Source: Hamiltosporidium tvaerminnensis (Eukaryota; Microsporidia; Dubosqiidae). Taken from it: a DNA stretch of 64,000 nt. Positions 43,890-55,830 of the stretch are shown piece after piece (position 1 is the stretch's first letter; every line of letters starts with the position of its first letter). The DNA lies in contig JAKIMF020000004.1 of the NCBI GenBank assembly GCA_022605425.2, positions 1,299,501 through 1,363,500 of the forward strand, read 5' to 3'. Below the pieces are notes generated by a model that was not told the origin of the DNA, searched no databases, and was given only the letters and a program-made list of their open reading frames with translations. The position numbers and the translations under genes are program-made.

Positions 43890-46113
43890 ATGGTATGTTT
43901 CTCTTTCATGATGATTATATTGTTTACAAATTCTTTGTTTACTCTTATAATTTATTATAGGAACGATGTTTCGGATTTTACTTGTGGAGATAAAAATGAA
44001 AATATGATGGTCTGTTCAAATAGTAAACGATTAAAGTTAGAATCAGTCGTCAATGAAAATTTGTTTCTAAATAAAAAGTTTTTAATGGATATAAAAGAGT
44101 TCAAAGTAAATTTTGTAAGTAACAAAAACTATTTGAAACAAGAGTATAATGAAGATTTTGTATTTTTAGATAATGTAAATGAGAAAACTTTAAATATATT
44201 TTATAGATTTATAAGGAATCCATATATTCCAATTGAAATATTACTTCCAAATGAATTCATAGCAATTATTCGAATTTTAGAGATTTTCGATTTTTTGATC
44301 GATATTAGATTTAAAAATTTGATACGTTCAATATTATATTCATCTTTTATTTGCTCAGATGTATTCATAAAATACATTCTGTATGATTTTACAAGATCTT
44401 TTAGTGGAGGAATAAGTTCTAAGACTCTAAGAGAATTATTTTTAGCAGATTTTTTTATTCTTTCATTTACGGATGCAAAGTATTTCAATAAATTTATTAA
44501 GATAGAAAAAACCCAGTATATAGATATCAAAAATAATGATACATCGAACAATGTTGAATATTTAGAATTCGTTATAATAACACTTTTTAATTGTAAATTT
44601 TACACTAAAATAGACAAGGAACGAATGTTTTGTGAACAATTGAAAGTAATTTTTCATATTTGTAAAATCCAAAAGGTAAAAATTATGAATGCAAATGATT
44701 TTGCAAAATATACTAAAAATATACTTGAAATAACATCCAAGTCTCTCATAGAAATAGAACTACAGTTTTCGGTCATAAACCAGGAATTTATAGATTTTTT
44801 AAGCAACTCAAATCAATTTATCGCACTCAAAAAAATTGAATTTATTAGTCCTAAAAATTCTTTTATTAACCTCGCAATTTCAAATTTATGTAAGAATGTA
44901 GATACACTTTATATCAATAATATAGATATTGAACTAAAATTTAACAATCAAAATGAATACAATTATTTAGTTGAACCCTTATACATAAACTTTGAATCAA
45001 ATGCATCAATATGTGATTAGTTTATAAAAAATCCCGATTTTAGATTTACAACTGAAAAAGACATCGAAAAATATACTTATAATTTCGAAACGTTGAATTT
45101 TTCTCATCAATTTTAATAATTTCCAAAGAAAAATATTTTCATGAAATTTTAAATTATTTATTAGAAAATCTAAACGAAAAATGTACTTATCATTTATTCT
45201 ATTATAAAGTTTTTTCTTTGGATTGTATTTGTAAACCAATTTATCAAGACTCTTTCATTTTAAGTATAATTATTCAAGAATCTAAAATCTGTCACAATCA
45301 AATAAATATTTTTTTGAAAAATAAATTTTTGAAATATTTCAAGCTTGTAAAATGTGAAATAATTTACGATGAAGACGATTCAAATACTTTTGAAGAATTC
45401 AAAATAGAAACTGCAATTTTAATAAGTAACCGAGTAAATAATTTATTTATGTACGCTAAATTCATAAATTCGTTTCGAGATTGTGTTGTTCTAAATTTGA
45501 TTATAAGATTAACAAATATAAACATTCCTTCAAGTACTGATTTTGATTTTGAAATATTAAATATTTTAAATTATGTTAAAAATGATTTAAAAAATGATCG
45601 TTATTTTATTCATATTACTAGGAAAGATTTTTTCATTTGGAGTATAATTTAAAATTTTCTATTCATATTTTATCAAATATATTTTCTGAAAATGTAAATT
45701 TAAAAATAAATAGTTTAAAAATTTTCCTTTTCGAAATGAAAAAGAACGGAAAACTTGCGCTAGAAAATTTTAAAAATTTGAAAAAATTATATTTATGTGT
45801 AAAAAAACAAAAAATATTGTTTTCATCTTTATTCACAAATGATTGGAACATAAATATTAAAAACATTACACTAGAAAGATTTAATATAGAATCTGAAGAT
45901 GTTATGAGATTAAGTGACTTTAAACATTTAATTGAATTATCCTTTAAATGTTGTAAGTTTTCTAAAAATGTTTCAAATTAGTTTTTAAAAAATTCTTTTA
46001 GTAATTTGGAAAGTATCATTTTAGTTGAAATGTAAGATCACGAAAATAAAATGTTAAGAGAATATCTCGCAGAAGAATTTATGAATATTTTTGATTTTAA
46101 CTTGTCTTTATAA
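43890..46113 (+). pseudogene. BTB-like / LRR-like secreted protein, broken paralogue
   Basis: It starts with a signal or anchor segment (MMIILFTNSLFTLIIYY). The BTB-like stretch follows (DNVNEKTLNIFYRFIRNPYI, then NEFIAIIRILEIFDFL, residues ~92-135) and then LRR-like sequence (SLIEIELQFSVINQEFIDFL). The frame stops at TAG 45018-45020 but continues sensibly in the same frame to 45113. It then shifts to a second frame (~45109-45652, EKYFHEILNYLLENLNEKCT and on) and a third (~45640-45981), with further stops and a last readable end (REYLAEEFMNIFDFNLSL) at 46113. At least three lesions are present. The 788-residue protein on the other strand, 1.5 kb away, is the apparently intact relative, so the pair looks like an inverted duplication in which one copy is dying. 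Confidence 0.72.
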
Positions 46114-46749
46114 GTAAACTTTTGAATTCTTATATATTTTTCAAATAAATTATTGGTTTTTAATGGTAAATATGCTTTACAAATAGTTTATAATTACTTT
46201 CATATGTAACTTATTTTAATCTTAATATTAAAGAAACTTAAATAGTAATTTCTCATTTATATAAAGCAAGTAGAAAATTACTTTTAAATATGTATATTCA
46301 AACTATTGCATATAAACTAAAAAAACATTAAATTAAAAAAAATATTGAACTTTAGGTAATTCTTTAGCTTAAAAATATTTTTTACAAAATTTAAATGGTT
46401 TTTAATTTAATTAATATGAAAAGATATATTAAAAATATAATTTTTTTGAAACAAAAATATATTATATGAAAACAATATAATAAAATACACGTTCTGATAA
46501 AGCTTTTCTATAAATATCCGAATAAATTTTCAGATGATACTCTGTAATTGAATATTTTAATGAAAATATTCCAATAGATTAATTTGGTATTTAGATTTCT
46601 AAATAAAACTTATATTATACTTATAAATACTTTATTTCTCATTGGTAGAAAAATACTAAAAGATCAAACATCATATCTTGATAAATTCTGAAACACTCTT
46701 TATAAGATGTTTTAAAAATATATATTTAAGATATTTTATTTTAATCATT

Positions 46750-47088
46750 ATGTCAAATTTAGAATTACTTATTGATTCATGGAATATAAAAATATCAAAA
46801 CATATAGAAAAAATGTCAGAATTTGAAAATTTTAAGAAAAATGTATTCATTAAAAATAATTCATTTAAACAAAATAGAATTATAAGGTATTATGATAAGA
46901 AACAGAATGATAATATCTGTGATCTGGATATCAAATTTTTTACTTTTATATTTTTTATTTTATTTATATTTCTTTGTATTAAAATTTGGAAAGTATACGA
47001 TGCTTTAAAAGAGAAGGCAACCATTTTTAATGAAACCAATTTATTTTCTTTTGGGTTTTTAAATCAACTTCTGCTTAAAAACCTTTAA
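46750..47088 (+). CDS. Small hypothetical protein with one membrane span
   Basis: The start was set at the first ATG (46750), giving 112 residues. An N-terminal half rich in Lys/Asn/Glu (SWNIKISKHIEKMSEFENFK) precedes one hydrophobic span (FFTFIFFILFIFLCIKIW, ~60-78) and a short tail. The layout would suit a single-pass or near tail-anchored protein. No family is recognised, and the AT-rich background makes chance ORFs of this size possible. Confidence 0.35.
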   Translation: MSNLELLIDSWNIKISKHIEKMSEFENFKKNVFIKNNSFKQNRIIRYYDKKQNDNICDLDIKFFTFIFFILFIFLCIKIWKVYDALKEKATIFNETNLFSFGFLNQLLLKNL

Positions 47089-47329
47089 AAAACACATTTA
47101 CTTTTTATAGAAATGAGATATTCCTGTATTTTAAAAAAATCATTAAAATATTATTTTTCAAAGCTTTTTTCTTAAATATCTTTATGTTATAAAAATAATT
47201 CTTTATTTTGTAATTTGAAATCAATCACATATACTTTCGTTTCTATAATAATTATACTCGTATTCACAAAGCATTTATTCCTAGATAGTATACTTTTTTA
47301 ATCATAAAAAATCTGGTATTATTTTTTAT

Positions 47330-47575
47330 AATTTGTCATCTTTAATTTGAATGGTACATTTTTTCAAAAATAAGATTGTTTGCCAGTTAATCTAGGTTGG
47401 TATCTTTTAAATTCAAAAAAGTAATTTTTATATTTAATTTGTATAGTATATCTTGAAACATAAGATTGTTTGTCAATTTATAGGTTAATAATTTTGGTAC
47501 TCAAAATTGCATCTATCATCTTTAATTTGATATATCTTGAAACATAAGATTGTTTGTCTGTTTATAAAAGTTCAT
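47330..47575. repeat. Degenerate ~85-90-bp tandem repeat
   Basis: TAAGATTGTTTG(T/C)C recurs at 47371, 47461 and 47545. It is preceded in two cases by TATATCTTGAAACA, and twice by CATCTTTAATTTGA. Confidence 0.6.
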
Positions 47576-47851
47576 ATTAACGATAGAAAAAATTGTTTAT
47601 TATTGCATTTTGACTGAAAGAGATAACATTTTAGATTTCGATCTTCCATTCTAATTATAATAACCTTTTAATAAAATCACTCAAAACAACTACTAATTAT
47701 TTATTTTAGGCTTTTATTTTTTTAAAATTGATTCTTCTAGCTAAATATTGTCTTTTCCTTTCAAATACATTAAATTTACAGTTAAATATATTCTGATGGA
47801 TGATTGAAAGTTTCTCTTTGATTTTAAAATATAATAGAAAAAAATTAAAAT

Positions 47852-48585
47852 GAATTTTTATTTAAAATATCACTACTTTTTTAAAGAGTGGCAAGTATTA
47901 TATTTGTTTTCGTGACATTTACGCAATTCTAGGTTTAACATAAATAACTGCTCTATTGACGCTCCATCAGTACCCTTTGCGATACATATGTCCCAAAGCA
48001 TTTCATCTACCAGGTGTGTAGAACTTATTTAATAGGTGATACGTTTACCCGGATTTCGTTAATGTTCGTTGCATGGAGTGTGATCGAAGCCCCCCTGGCT
48101 CCCCAGGACTATGCAGAATTCCCACTTATTCCACACTTTCTAACTCTAATAAAACTCTAGCTAAGATATACTTCAGAGACTTAAATGCGGTCGCACCTAG
48201 ACAGTGTAATGTTATACCAACAGGTATAACCTCATATTTAGTTTTACCGGCTTTAACTGATTTTTATTTTAATATCTCCCGGGCGCTAAGTCTTCCAACC
48301 CGAGTGATCAAGGCTAGGTTTCCATGCTTTTACATGGTAATTACCTACATGTTCAGCTGCGGTCTGCGCTCTGCGCTCTAGTTACATTAAAAATCCAAGT
48401 AAATTTGTAGAGAAAATTTCGCCATTTCGTAGACCTTCTCCTCCTCATACAAACTCCCAAAGAACAACCCAAGATGTATTTAGGTTTTATTCCCATCAAA
48501 AATCCAAACAATAATCTTCACACCAGTTTCACACGCTCATACTCATTGCCAGCAAATGGGTTTTTTTGATATCCACCTTTCCATT
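47852..48585 (-). mobile_element. ~0.74-kb interspersed element, copy D
   Basis: Reverse orientation, flanked by a 13-bp duplication AAAAAATTAAAAT (47839-47851 and 48586-48598). The 3' end on its sense strand reads GATATTTTAAATAAAAATTC. It holds a perfect hairpin with arms GTTATACC/GGTATAAC around AACA at 48211-48230. One copy-specific open frame (48073-48381) is not kept in copies B or C. Confidence 0.85.
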
Positions 48586-48811
48586 AAAAAATTAAAATAT
48601 AATTATGTTCCAATAAAAAATTGGCACAGAAAATTACTCGCTAGTTGAATTTAATAATTAGTATTTAATTTAATGGCCGATAAAAATCTAATTAAAGATT
48701 GAGGAGGTAATTACTTTGCAATAGATATATATTTGTTTTTAATTTTAAAAGAAACGCGCTAAGTTTATATAAAATACAATTCAAATAGTGATAAAATATA
48801 AAAAATATAAT

Positions 48812-49834
48812 TTATTCAGTTTGATAAACATCTTTCATCTTTATATATGAAGATCTATAATAAGATTTAGATTTCAAAAGCTGGGGTAAAATACTTTTAT
48901 TTTCTAAAAATAATATTTCATCAATGATATCATAAAAAACATTTATAATATTCAAAATATTTTTAGAATTTCCTATTTTGAACCTGTATTCTGGTAAAAA
49001 ATCTAAAATATTTCTTAAAAGTTTGAATGCATGTGATTTTACTTCAATTAATGTAAGAAAATTATCATTTTTAGTAAAAATGTTTAAATATTCATAAAAT
49101 ATCTCTAGAACGTTCAATTTTAAATGTGTAAAAAGTAATGGATTGTAAAGATGCGGTTCGGCTATCATTATACCGTCGCATTTGGTATATTCTAAACAAT
49201 GTTTTATATCTTTTTTAGTTGACATGTTTCCATTAGCAATGACTGGTATACAGACGGATTCTTTTATCTTTTTAATAATTTCCCAGTTTGCAAGCCCTGT
49301 TTTATCACCTTTTTGTTCCCTAGTACGTCCATGAACAGCTATTAAAGAACATCCGGCCATTTCTAGCATTTTTGCATATTCGATTGTATTTTCTAAAGTT
49401 TCTAAAATACGTATTTTGCAAGAAATCGGTACTTTTAAATTATTTGAAAGTTTATTTACAATCTGATAAATCAGAGACATATTTTCTTGTAAATATGCCC
49501 CATAATACCCTTTCTTGGCTATTGGCTGAGGACACCCCAAGTTTATATCAATCCCGTTGCAATAATTTTGTAATTTTTCTGCCGCTTCTAACATTTTATC
49601 CGGATTATTTCCACATATCTGGATTATTAATGGTTTGTCTTCTTTATTAGTTGAAAACCAATAATTATTCTGTGGATCTGATTTTGATTGTAAAAAAGAT
49701 TCGACATGCACCATTTCGGTATAACAAACATCTGCCCCATACTTTCTTGATAAAATTCTCCATGATAAATCAGAATTACCAACCATTGGTGCCACTATTT
49801 TTATTGGTTTTTGAAGTTTCTGCCAGAAATCCAT
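48812..49834 (-). CDS. DUS1: tRNA-dihydrouridine synthase, Dus1 type
   Basis: The 340-residue protein has the FMN-binding TIM-barrel opening (KIVAPMVGNSDLSWRIL), YTEMVH, and PLIIQICGNNP. The catalytic NLGCPQPIAKKGYYGAYL (Cys101) follows, then Lys140, VHGRTREQKG (His168) and VIANGNMS for the FMN phosphate. The GCPQ-x-IA-KG-x-YGA-L string is the Dus1 hallmark. Dus1 reduces uridine in the tRNA D-loop (positions 16/17 in yeast) with NADPH. Odd point: the usual AEG just before the L-Y-NP motif is AEP here (225-227). Length is close to the catalytic core, without the C-terminal Zn-finger extension of yeast Dus1. The start is at the first Met before the barrel; stop is TAA. The orthologue name is by family only. 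Confidence 0.88.
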   Translation of the reverse strand: MDFWQKLQKPIKIVAPMVGNSDLSWRILSRKYGADVCYTEMVHVESFLQSKSDPQNNYWFSTNKEDKPLIIQICGNNPDKMLEAAEKLQNYCNGIDINLGCPQPIAKKGYYGAYLQENMSLIYQIVNKLSNNLKVPISCKIRILETLENTIEYAKMLEMAGCSLIAVHGRTREQKGDKTGLANWEIIKKIKESVCIPVIANGNMSTKKDIKHCLEYTKCDGIMIAEPHLYNPLLFTHLKLNVLEIFYEYLNIFTKNDNFLTLIEVKSHAFKLLRNILDFLPEYRFKIGNSKNILNIINVFYDIIDEILFLENKSILPQLLKSKSYYRSSYIKMKDVYQTE

Positions 49835-50287
49835 ATGTGTACGGCTACAACTTTTATTTTATTTTTTTAACAAAAATGTCATATAAATTTTAAAAAGCAC
49901 CGAAAAAATATTTACAAACACATTTTTTTTACAGAAAGCAAAGAAGTTTCAAAATATATTTTTTAAATTCAAAATTAAATTTACTGGTTTCTTTCAAATA
50001 TTTATGTTAAAGTTATAAAAAAAATAACAAATAATTATTTATTTAGTGAAATTAAATCACAAATGAAAAAAATCAAATATCAAAAGCGAGTTTTTTACTA
50101 CATTATTTGAAGGATATTTTACCTTGTAATAAGAAAAGTAGCATATTATTATATTCACATGCAGACAGCGCTTCATTACTTTATTTAGAAATAATTTTAT
50201 ATTTTGTGGAAAAAAAAAGTATAATTATAATTTTCAATTTACAAATAGCTCTTAATTACATTATTTCGATATATAATATAATTGAAC

Positions 50288-50682
50288 AACGAAACTTATT
50301 TAATAAAATTCTGGGTTAACAAATTTCTCTTTTCTAAATAATTATTTACACCATTTCAACCACTTCTATCTCTTCCTCCAACTCCAACTCTTCATTTGTA
50401 TTAGTTGATGGTTCCTTTGCTGTGGTTATACCATCCAAAATAAGGGGTAAAATATTTTTTGTATTTTCCGTTTTAACATCATCTTCCTCGTTGTATACTT
50501 GCTTTAAAGGAAGTATTAGTTGTTTATGCATCTCAGCTCCTAAAATAACACTTAATGATGCTCTCTCCCAGCTCTCCTCGGCATTTGGTCCAGACTCAAG
50601 TCCTCTTCGTCGATCAAAAGAAATTGTTTCGACTGTCTTCTTGAGTACTATGGATTGTATATATGCCTCTAAATTCATGAAA
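50288..50682 (-). mobile_element. LINE 3' fragment, copy 5, with an intact acidic tail frame
   Basis: It contains only the last part of the element: MNLEAYIQSIVLKKTVETIS, FDRRRGLESGPNAEESWERA, and on to NEELELEEEIEVVEMV, a 110-residue open frame (50678-50346). The 3' UTR and the AACCCAGAATTTTATTAAAT end follow. It is a severely 5'-truncated insertion, and the surviving frame suggests it is relatively young. Confidence 0.75.
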
Positions 50683-50689
50683 AGAAAAA

Positions 50690-51950
50690 AATGTGGATTG
50701 AAAGAAAATAAATTTTAATTTAAGAATTAAAAATTTTAAATTAAATTTATTTAGAAATACTCTGTACAGTAAGTATTGTTTTAAAGGTGATTATAAAAAT
50801 TTTAAAAATTACAATCGTTACCATATACATAATATTCTGATTTTTACGAGTATAAAATATAAAATTATATTAAAGGCATATAGGTTTAACTTAATATATA
50901 TAATTGTTCTAAAAATCTGTATTAACTGCAATATAAATAAATTTTTTGTTATTAACGTTATCATGTTGGTAACAATGTTTTAATGGTAAATCTATTCTAT
51001 AAAACTATATCCATTTGTAATACGAATAAAATATGCGCTATTTGCTTTTCATTGTTTGACCGTGATGTTTGAATATTCAGCATTTCCCTTACAATCTATG
51101 AAGTTTTTATGGTACTAAAAGCGAAAAAAAATCGAAAAACATTTTACGTCTTACGATTTCATACAGATTTTTTTAAAAGAATTAAAATATCAAAGAAATA
51201 ACTTTAAAGTCTATTATTTGCAAATGTATAAGAATTTTTCTACCGTTATACACCAAAACATGTATAATTTCAAAGAAAATATCTTCTTTTGTACTACAAT
51301 TAACTTCATTAAGAATATACCTTGGATTGAATTTTTACAAAATTACTTAACGAATGGCAAAATATTTCTTACTTTGTATTAAATTGGTAGAAAAATTTTA
51401 AATTAAAAAATATATTTCTTACTTTAATTAATCAACTGTCAAATATATCAGAAGGGTTTTAATTTATCAAAAAAGGTATATATATAACAAATTAAATCCA
51501 ATATACTGAGCAATTTAGATAATTCTATATTTAGACGTAGTACTTGGCTATAGAATAAAACCATCGCATTCAATTTAAAAAAATGCAAAAATGAAGATTT
51601 TGACATTAGCGATTTATTAAAATATATTTCTATTTGATTCAGAAGGAATTTTTCGCTGAAAAAATCTATATATTCTCTGGAAGAATTCTGTAAATAAAAT
51701 ATATTGATTTAAAATCTTTATGAAGATTTCTTTTCCTGCTATCAGATTGAACAAAGTTACTTGAATATTTCGAAGTATTTTAAACATAAACAATTCCTGT
51801 TTTTAATATAAATATTTTCTTTCTCTTTATATCATTGTCGAAATACAATATATCATTTCAATTTATCAATATACATTTGTAGATAATTACTGATTTTAAT
51901 CAATCAATAATTTTTAATTACGAGTATATAATAAATCTGAAAAAAATAGG
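50690..51950. other. AT-rich intergenic stretch, no gene seen
   Basis: No coherent ORF or recognised repeat upstream of the FPPS gene. Confidence 0.55.
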
Positions 51951-51952
51951 CC

Positions 51953-52921
51953 ATGTCTGTTACAGAATCGGAACAAATAATAAAACCAGTCATTCAAGAG
52001 ATAGAAAACATGGCCAAGACCGATGTTCTTTTGCAAAATAGTCTTTTTAATATAAAAAATTTGTTTAACTACAATGTAGGAAATGGTAAAAATATACGAA
52101 TGTTAATATTTAAGGATTGTTTTTCCATGTTGACAAAATCTGGATTCAACCATGAAATATTAGCACTCTGCATTGAAATAATGCAATCTGTATTTCTAAT
52201 TACAGATGACATAGCAGATAAATCAATAATGAGACGTGGAAAGAATGCATGGTATATTGAAAATGGTTTAAATGCAATGAGAGATGCGTGTTTCATGAAT
52301 TCCTTGATATCGAAGTTAATTAAGCGTCAGTATGGAAACACAGAAATGACATGTAAAATTATAAAAATATTTCACAATATTTTCTTTAAAACAGCATTGG
52401 GACAGTTACACGATACTTTACCTAAAAAAATTACAAACTTTGATGAAGCTAAAAAAATATATTGCTTTGATAATTACATACCCGTTTTGGACGCAAAAAC
52501 AGCACATTATACTTTCTATTTACCTACACTATTAGCTTATACTCTAGCCAATCTACCTGAACCAGCAAATCTTAAAGAATTTTCCACAAATGCTGGTATG
52601 TACATCCAATTTCAAGATGATTATCTTAACTTTTTTCCAAATCAAGCAGGTAAAAGCGGAACAGATTTAGATGAAAAGAAACTAAACTGGTATTTGTGTT
52701 TGTTTATGGCTGATATTAAATCAGAACAACAAAAACAAGATTTTATGAATTATTTTATTGACAATAATACAACAAAGATAATGACGTATTTAGAACCGTA
52801 TTTTAAGACATATTCAAGTGATGAAGAAAAATTTAAGAATAAGCTTATATCTATGATGAGCGATGATACAAGATGTGTTTATGATTATTGTCTTCAAAAA
52901 ATTTATAAAAGAAAATATTAA
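51953..52921 (+). CDS. Farnesyl diphosphate synthase (polyprenyl synthase family)
   Basis: At 322 residues the protein carries the family motifs in order. GNGKNIRM (43-50) stands for GGK-x-x-R. The first Asp-rich motif TDDIADKS (84-91) is followed by RRGKNAWY. GQLHD (150-154), KTAHYTFYLP (182-191), and the second Asp-rich region FQDDYLNFFPNQAGKSGTDL (220-239) with KKLNWYL follow. Phe81, five residues before the second Asp of the first motif, fits a short-chain (C15) enzyme. The enzyme joins IPP to DMAPP and GPP to make farnesyl diphosphate for prenylation, dolichol and related products. Odd: the second motif is DDYLN instead of DD-x-x-D (Asn226), and the first residue of GGK is Asn-Gly. The enzyme may still work, since the first two Asp matter most. 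The start is the ATG after GGCC; stop is TAA. Confidence 0.88.
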   Translation: MSVTESEQIIKPVIQEIENMAKTDVLLQNSLFNIKNLFNYNVGNGKNIRMLIFKDCFSMLTKSGFNHEILALCIEIMQSVFLITDDIADKSIMRRGKNAWYIENGLNAMRDACFMNSLISKLIKRQYGNTEMTCKIIKIFHNIFFKTALGQLHDTLPKKITNFDEAKKIYCFDNYIPVLDAKTAHYTFYLPTLLAYTLANLPEPANLKEFSTNAGMYIQFQDDYLNFFPNQAGKSGTDLDEKKLNWYLCLFMADIKSEQQKQDFMNYFIDNNTTKIMTYLEPYFKTYSSDEEKFKNKLISMMSDDTRCVYDYCLQKIYKRKY

Positions 52922-52924
52922 AGA

Positions 52925-55555
52925 GCTTTTGAATACTTAATTTCTAGGTTTTGAAGTAAATCTCGTATTTTTTTATTTTATTTTCCACTGTTTGTTCGTA
53001 TATTATTTTTCTTTGAGCAATATTTTTGCCTTTTTAAAATATTTATTTTATATTTTATTGAATTAATTTGGCTTTAATATAAATATAGACTTCTTATGAG
53101 ATAAGATATTCTAATAAAAAAGTCTTTTCCAGCTAATACTAATACTGATTTACTTTAATTAGTTTTGCTTTTTTTCGAGAGGGCATTTACCTTAATAAAT
53201 TAGATTGTTAACCTCCTAAAGGATTGTATTTTGTATAATATGTTTATTTATTATTTGCTAGCTCGCCCCTTCTCTACGAATTAAACACAATTCAATGATG
53301 AATCATAACTTCGCTAAGTAATAGGCAGTCCAAAGAAAATTAATTTCTTATAGGTTAGGTTGTCAGCCTCACGCAAAAGTATAATATGTGCGTAAATTAA
53401 AATGCAATACCTCATTATATTTGCAACCACGGTACATAGTTTATTTCTTAAGAATTTTGTAATACAGCAGCTTCAAAAATTGAAATATATTTTTTAAAAA
53501 GTTACGATCTTTTCTTTGTGGCTCAAGTATAATTTAAAATTTATGGAACGCTAATCTTTTATTTTTTATATAAGACACAGAACAAAGTAACAAATTTTTT
53601 AATTTGATAAAAGAAAAATTATTAAATTCAAGCTATTAATATTACTTAGCCAACCCTCAAGATCAAATTTATTTAATAAAATGTTGACAAATTTAAGAAA
53701 AATCTAGTAAGTTTAATCATATATAAATATTAAAATTAAAAATCAAATTCTTTATTTATATATTGGCATTTTGAAGTCTTTTTTGATTCATTTCTGAGAT
53801 TGAAATTAAAATTCAGATTATGAAGAGAATATAGACATAAAAGAAATGTATTTTGCATTTAAATATAAATTAAACACGAGAGTCACAACAATTTAGGCTT
53901 CTAAAATGTTTGTATTATTTGAGTGTATATTTATATTTAAATATATTCTAATATTTCTTTGAAGTATTTAATTTGCTATTATAGGAAATCGATTTCGATG
54001 TTCTAAAGAAATTAGCATGCACTAAAACACAAAAATGGCTTTATGGTGAACCCTCAAACTATAAAAGTTACTCACTTCTCGAAATTCTAGTTATAGCCGA
54101 TTTTTCACTAATACCGGAATATAGAAAAAATTATTTAGATTGATGCATTTCTACCTTCAATAATATTCTTGAAACGTGCTTAAGCACGTCTATATATCTA
54201 AATATTTGCTGGGAGTAGAAAAATTGCGAAATACTGAACAAAAAAACCTAAAAAGTGACTAAAATGATAGACGAATACCGGTTTAGTATGATCTATTGTA
54301 ATTAAATACAGCTAAAGTTCCAAGTTATACAAAATTTGAAATCATTATATAAAAGGATAAAATCATTCCATTGCTTCATATTAAAAATACATATCTTTTT
54401 AACAAATTAAATCCAATAATTTTGAATTTGATCTCAAAAATGTTATTTCTTGTCTAAAACTTAAATTATAAAATATCTAGTTGTTTTGTACATATTAAAC
54501 CTTGGATATTAAATTTATGATAAAAGATGGAAATTCTACTGTTTATAATCAATTTTAAGCTTTATCTGTGTATTACTATTAATCATCATCTAGAAACTCA
54601 TAATTTAATTCAAGAAACATATTTTTTTTCCATGGGAAGCTGATAAACTTAATGGGATTCAAAATAATAGAAATTTATACGTGTATATCTAAATTTTTTT
54701 CTCTTTTTTTGGATTCATTACCATAATGAATAAAAGAAGAATTTTGATTTGGTGTAAAAATTCATTTTTTGGATTTTTAAACTTGCCCATTATAGTTTCT
54801 AAATAAAATTTTTTATAAAAAAGGTTTTCTGGTTCAATTTTTGATCATATTTGTGTGAAATCTCAAGGCGTATCTATTTTCAATTACTTTTTATTGCTGA
54901 AAATATCAACTTTTTTTCTATTATTCATTAACGGTTTTGGAATTATAAAGAAATTGAAAATAAGCTTTTATATAGGTTTACGATCAATAAAATTGGAAAT
55001 CTTATAGATATTGTGATTATAAACCTAATTTATAAATTACGAAGCTCCTGAATGCTTGTTCTAGATATGTTTATACTCTTAGAAGTAAAAATTCAAACTA
55101 TTCAATGGCCTAACTGAGTTTAATATTTATCATTGAATAATTTTAGTTTGGCTTTATTATTTAATAAATTTTAAATCTTTTTCAAACAAGTTCCATATAT
55201 TTTCTTTCTATTTAATTAAAGTAGTAATAGGTTTACATAACTTTTCACCACTATATCATTTTACTCACGAATAACTATCTTTCGCTTTTCATTTAAATAA
55301 TTTTGGAATCAGTTTGATAAAGAAGATTTCTCTCATTCGTTATTCAATGTTTATTGCCTTATGTGTGATATCGATTCGAATATTCCTTGGTTGATTTTTA
55401 ATATTCGAAGTATTTCTACTAACCATACAGTTTCAAACAAATAGGCTTCAATATAAGATATATTCTCGTATCTTATAAGATTTTTACCTATAAGTTTAAA
55501 ATTCATACTAATAATTACAAAATCAGCCGTTTTATTTTTCAGACATTTAAAAAAT
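52925..55555. other. AT-rich intergenic stretch, no gene seen
   Basis: About 2.6 kb without coherent frames. No repeat family was recognised by eye. Confidence 0.55.
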
Positions 55556-55559
55556 TTTT

Positions 55560-55830
55560 TTATCCCTTAAGCGCCAATTCTTCTAACTTGGGTGATTAGA
55601 GCTAGATTTATATGTTCTTGTATTTAAAGTATATTTAATTTGAAGCTATATTTAATTTAGTTACATAAAAAACCAAACAGTAACTCTGAAAAAAAAAGTT
55701 TACAATTTTGTAGACCAGGCCTTCCATAACAGTTTCATGAAATAAAGAAAGACAGTTTGGTTTTATATAAAAAATCCAAAAGCTGATTTCCCATACCTAA
55801 TTACGAAAGAGACTGTTATTAAGGTAGTTT
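55560..55830 (-). mobile_element. Fragment of the ~0.74-kb element, very worn (copy F)
   Basis: The order TTAAGCGCCAATTCTTCTAA, GGTGATTAGAGCTAG, TTAGTTACATAAAAAACC, TTTGTAGACCAGGCC and AAAAATCCAAAAGC follows the middle-to-GGTGGAGGG half of copies A and D with many changes. Orientation is as in A and D. Confidence 0.55.
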
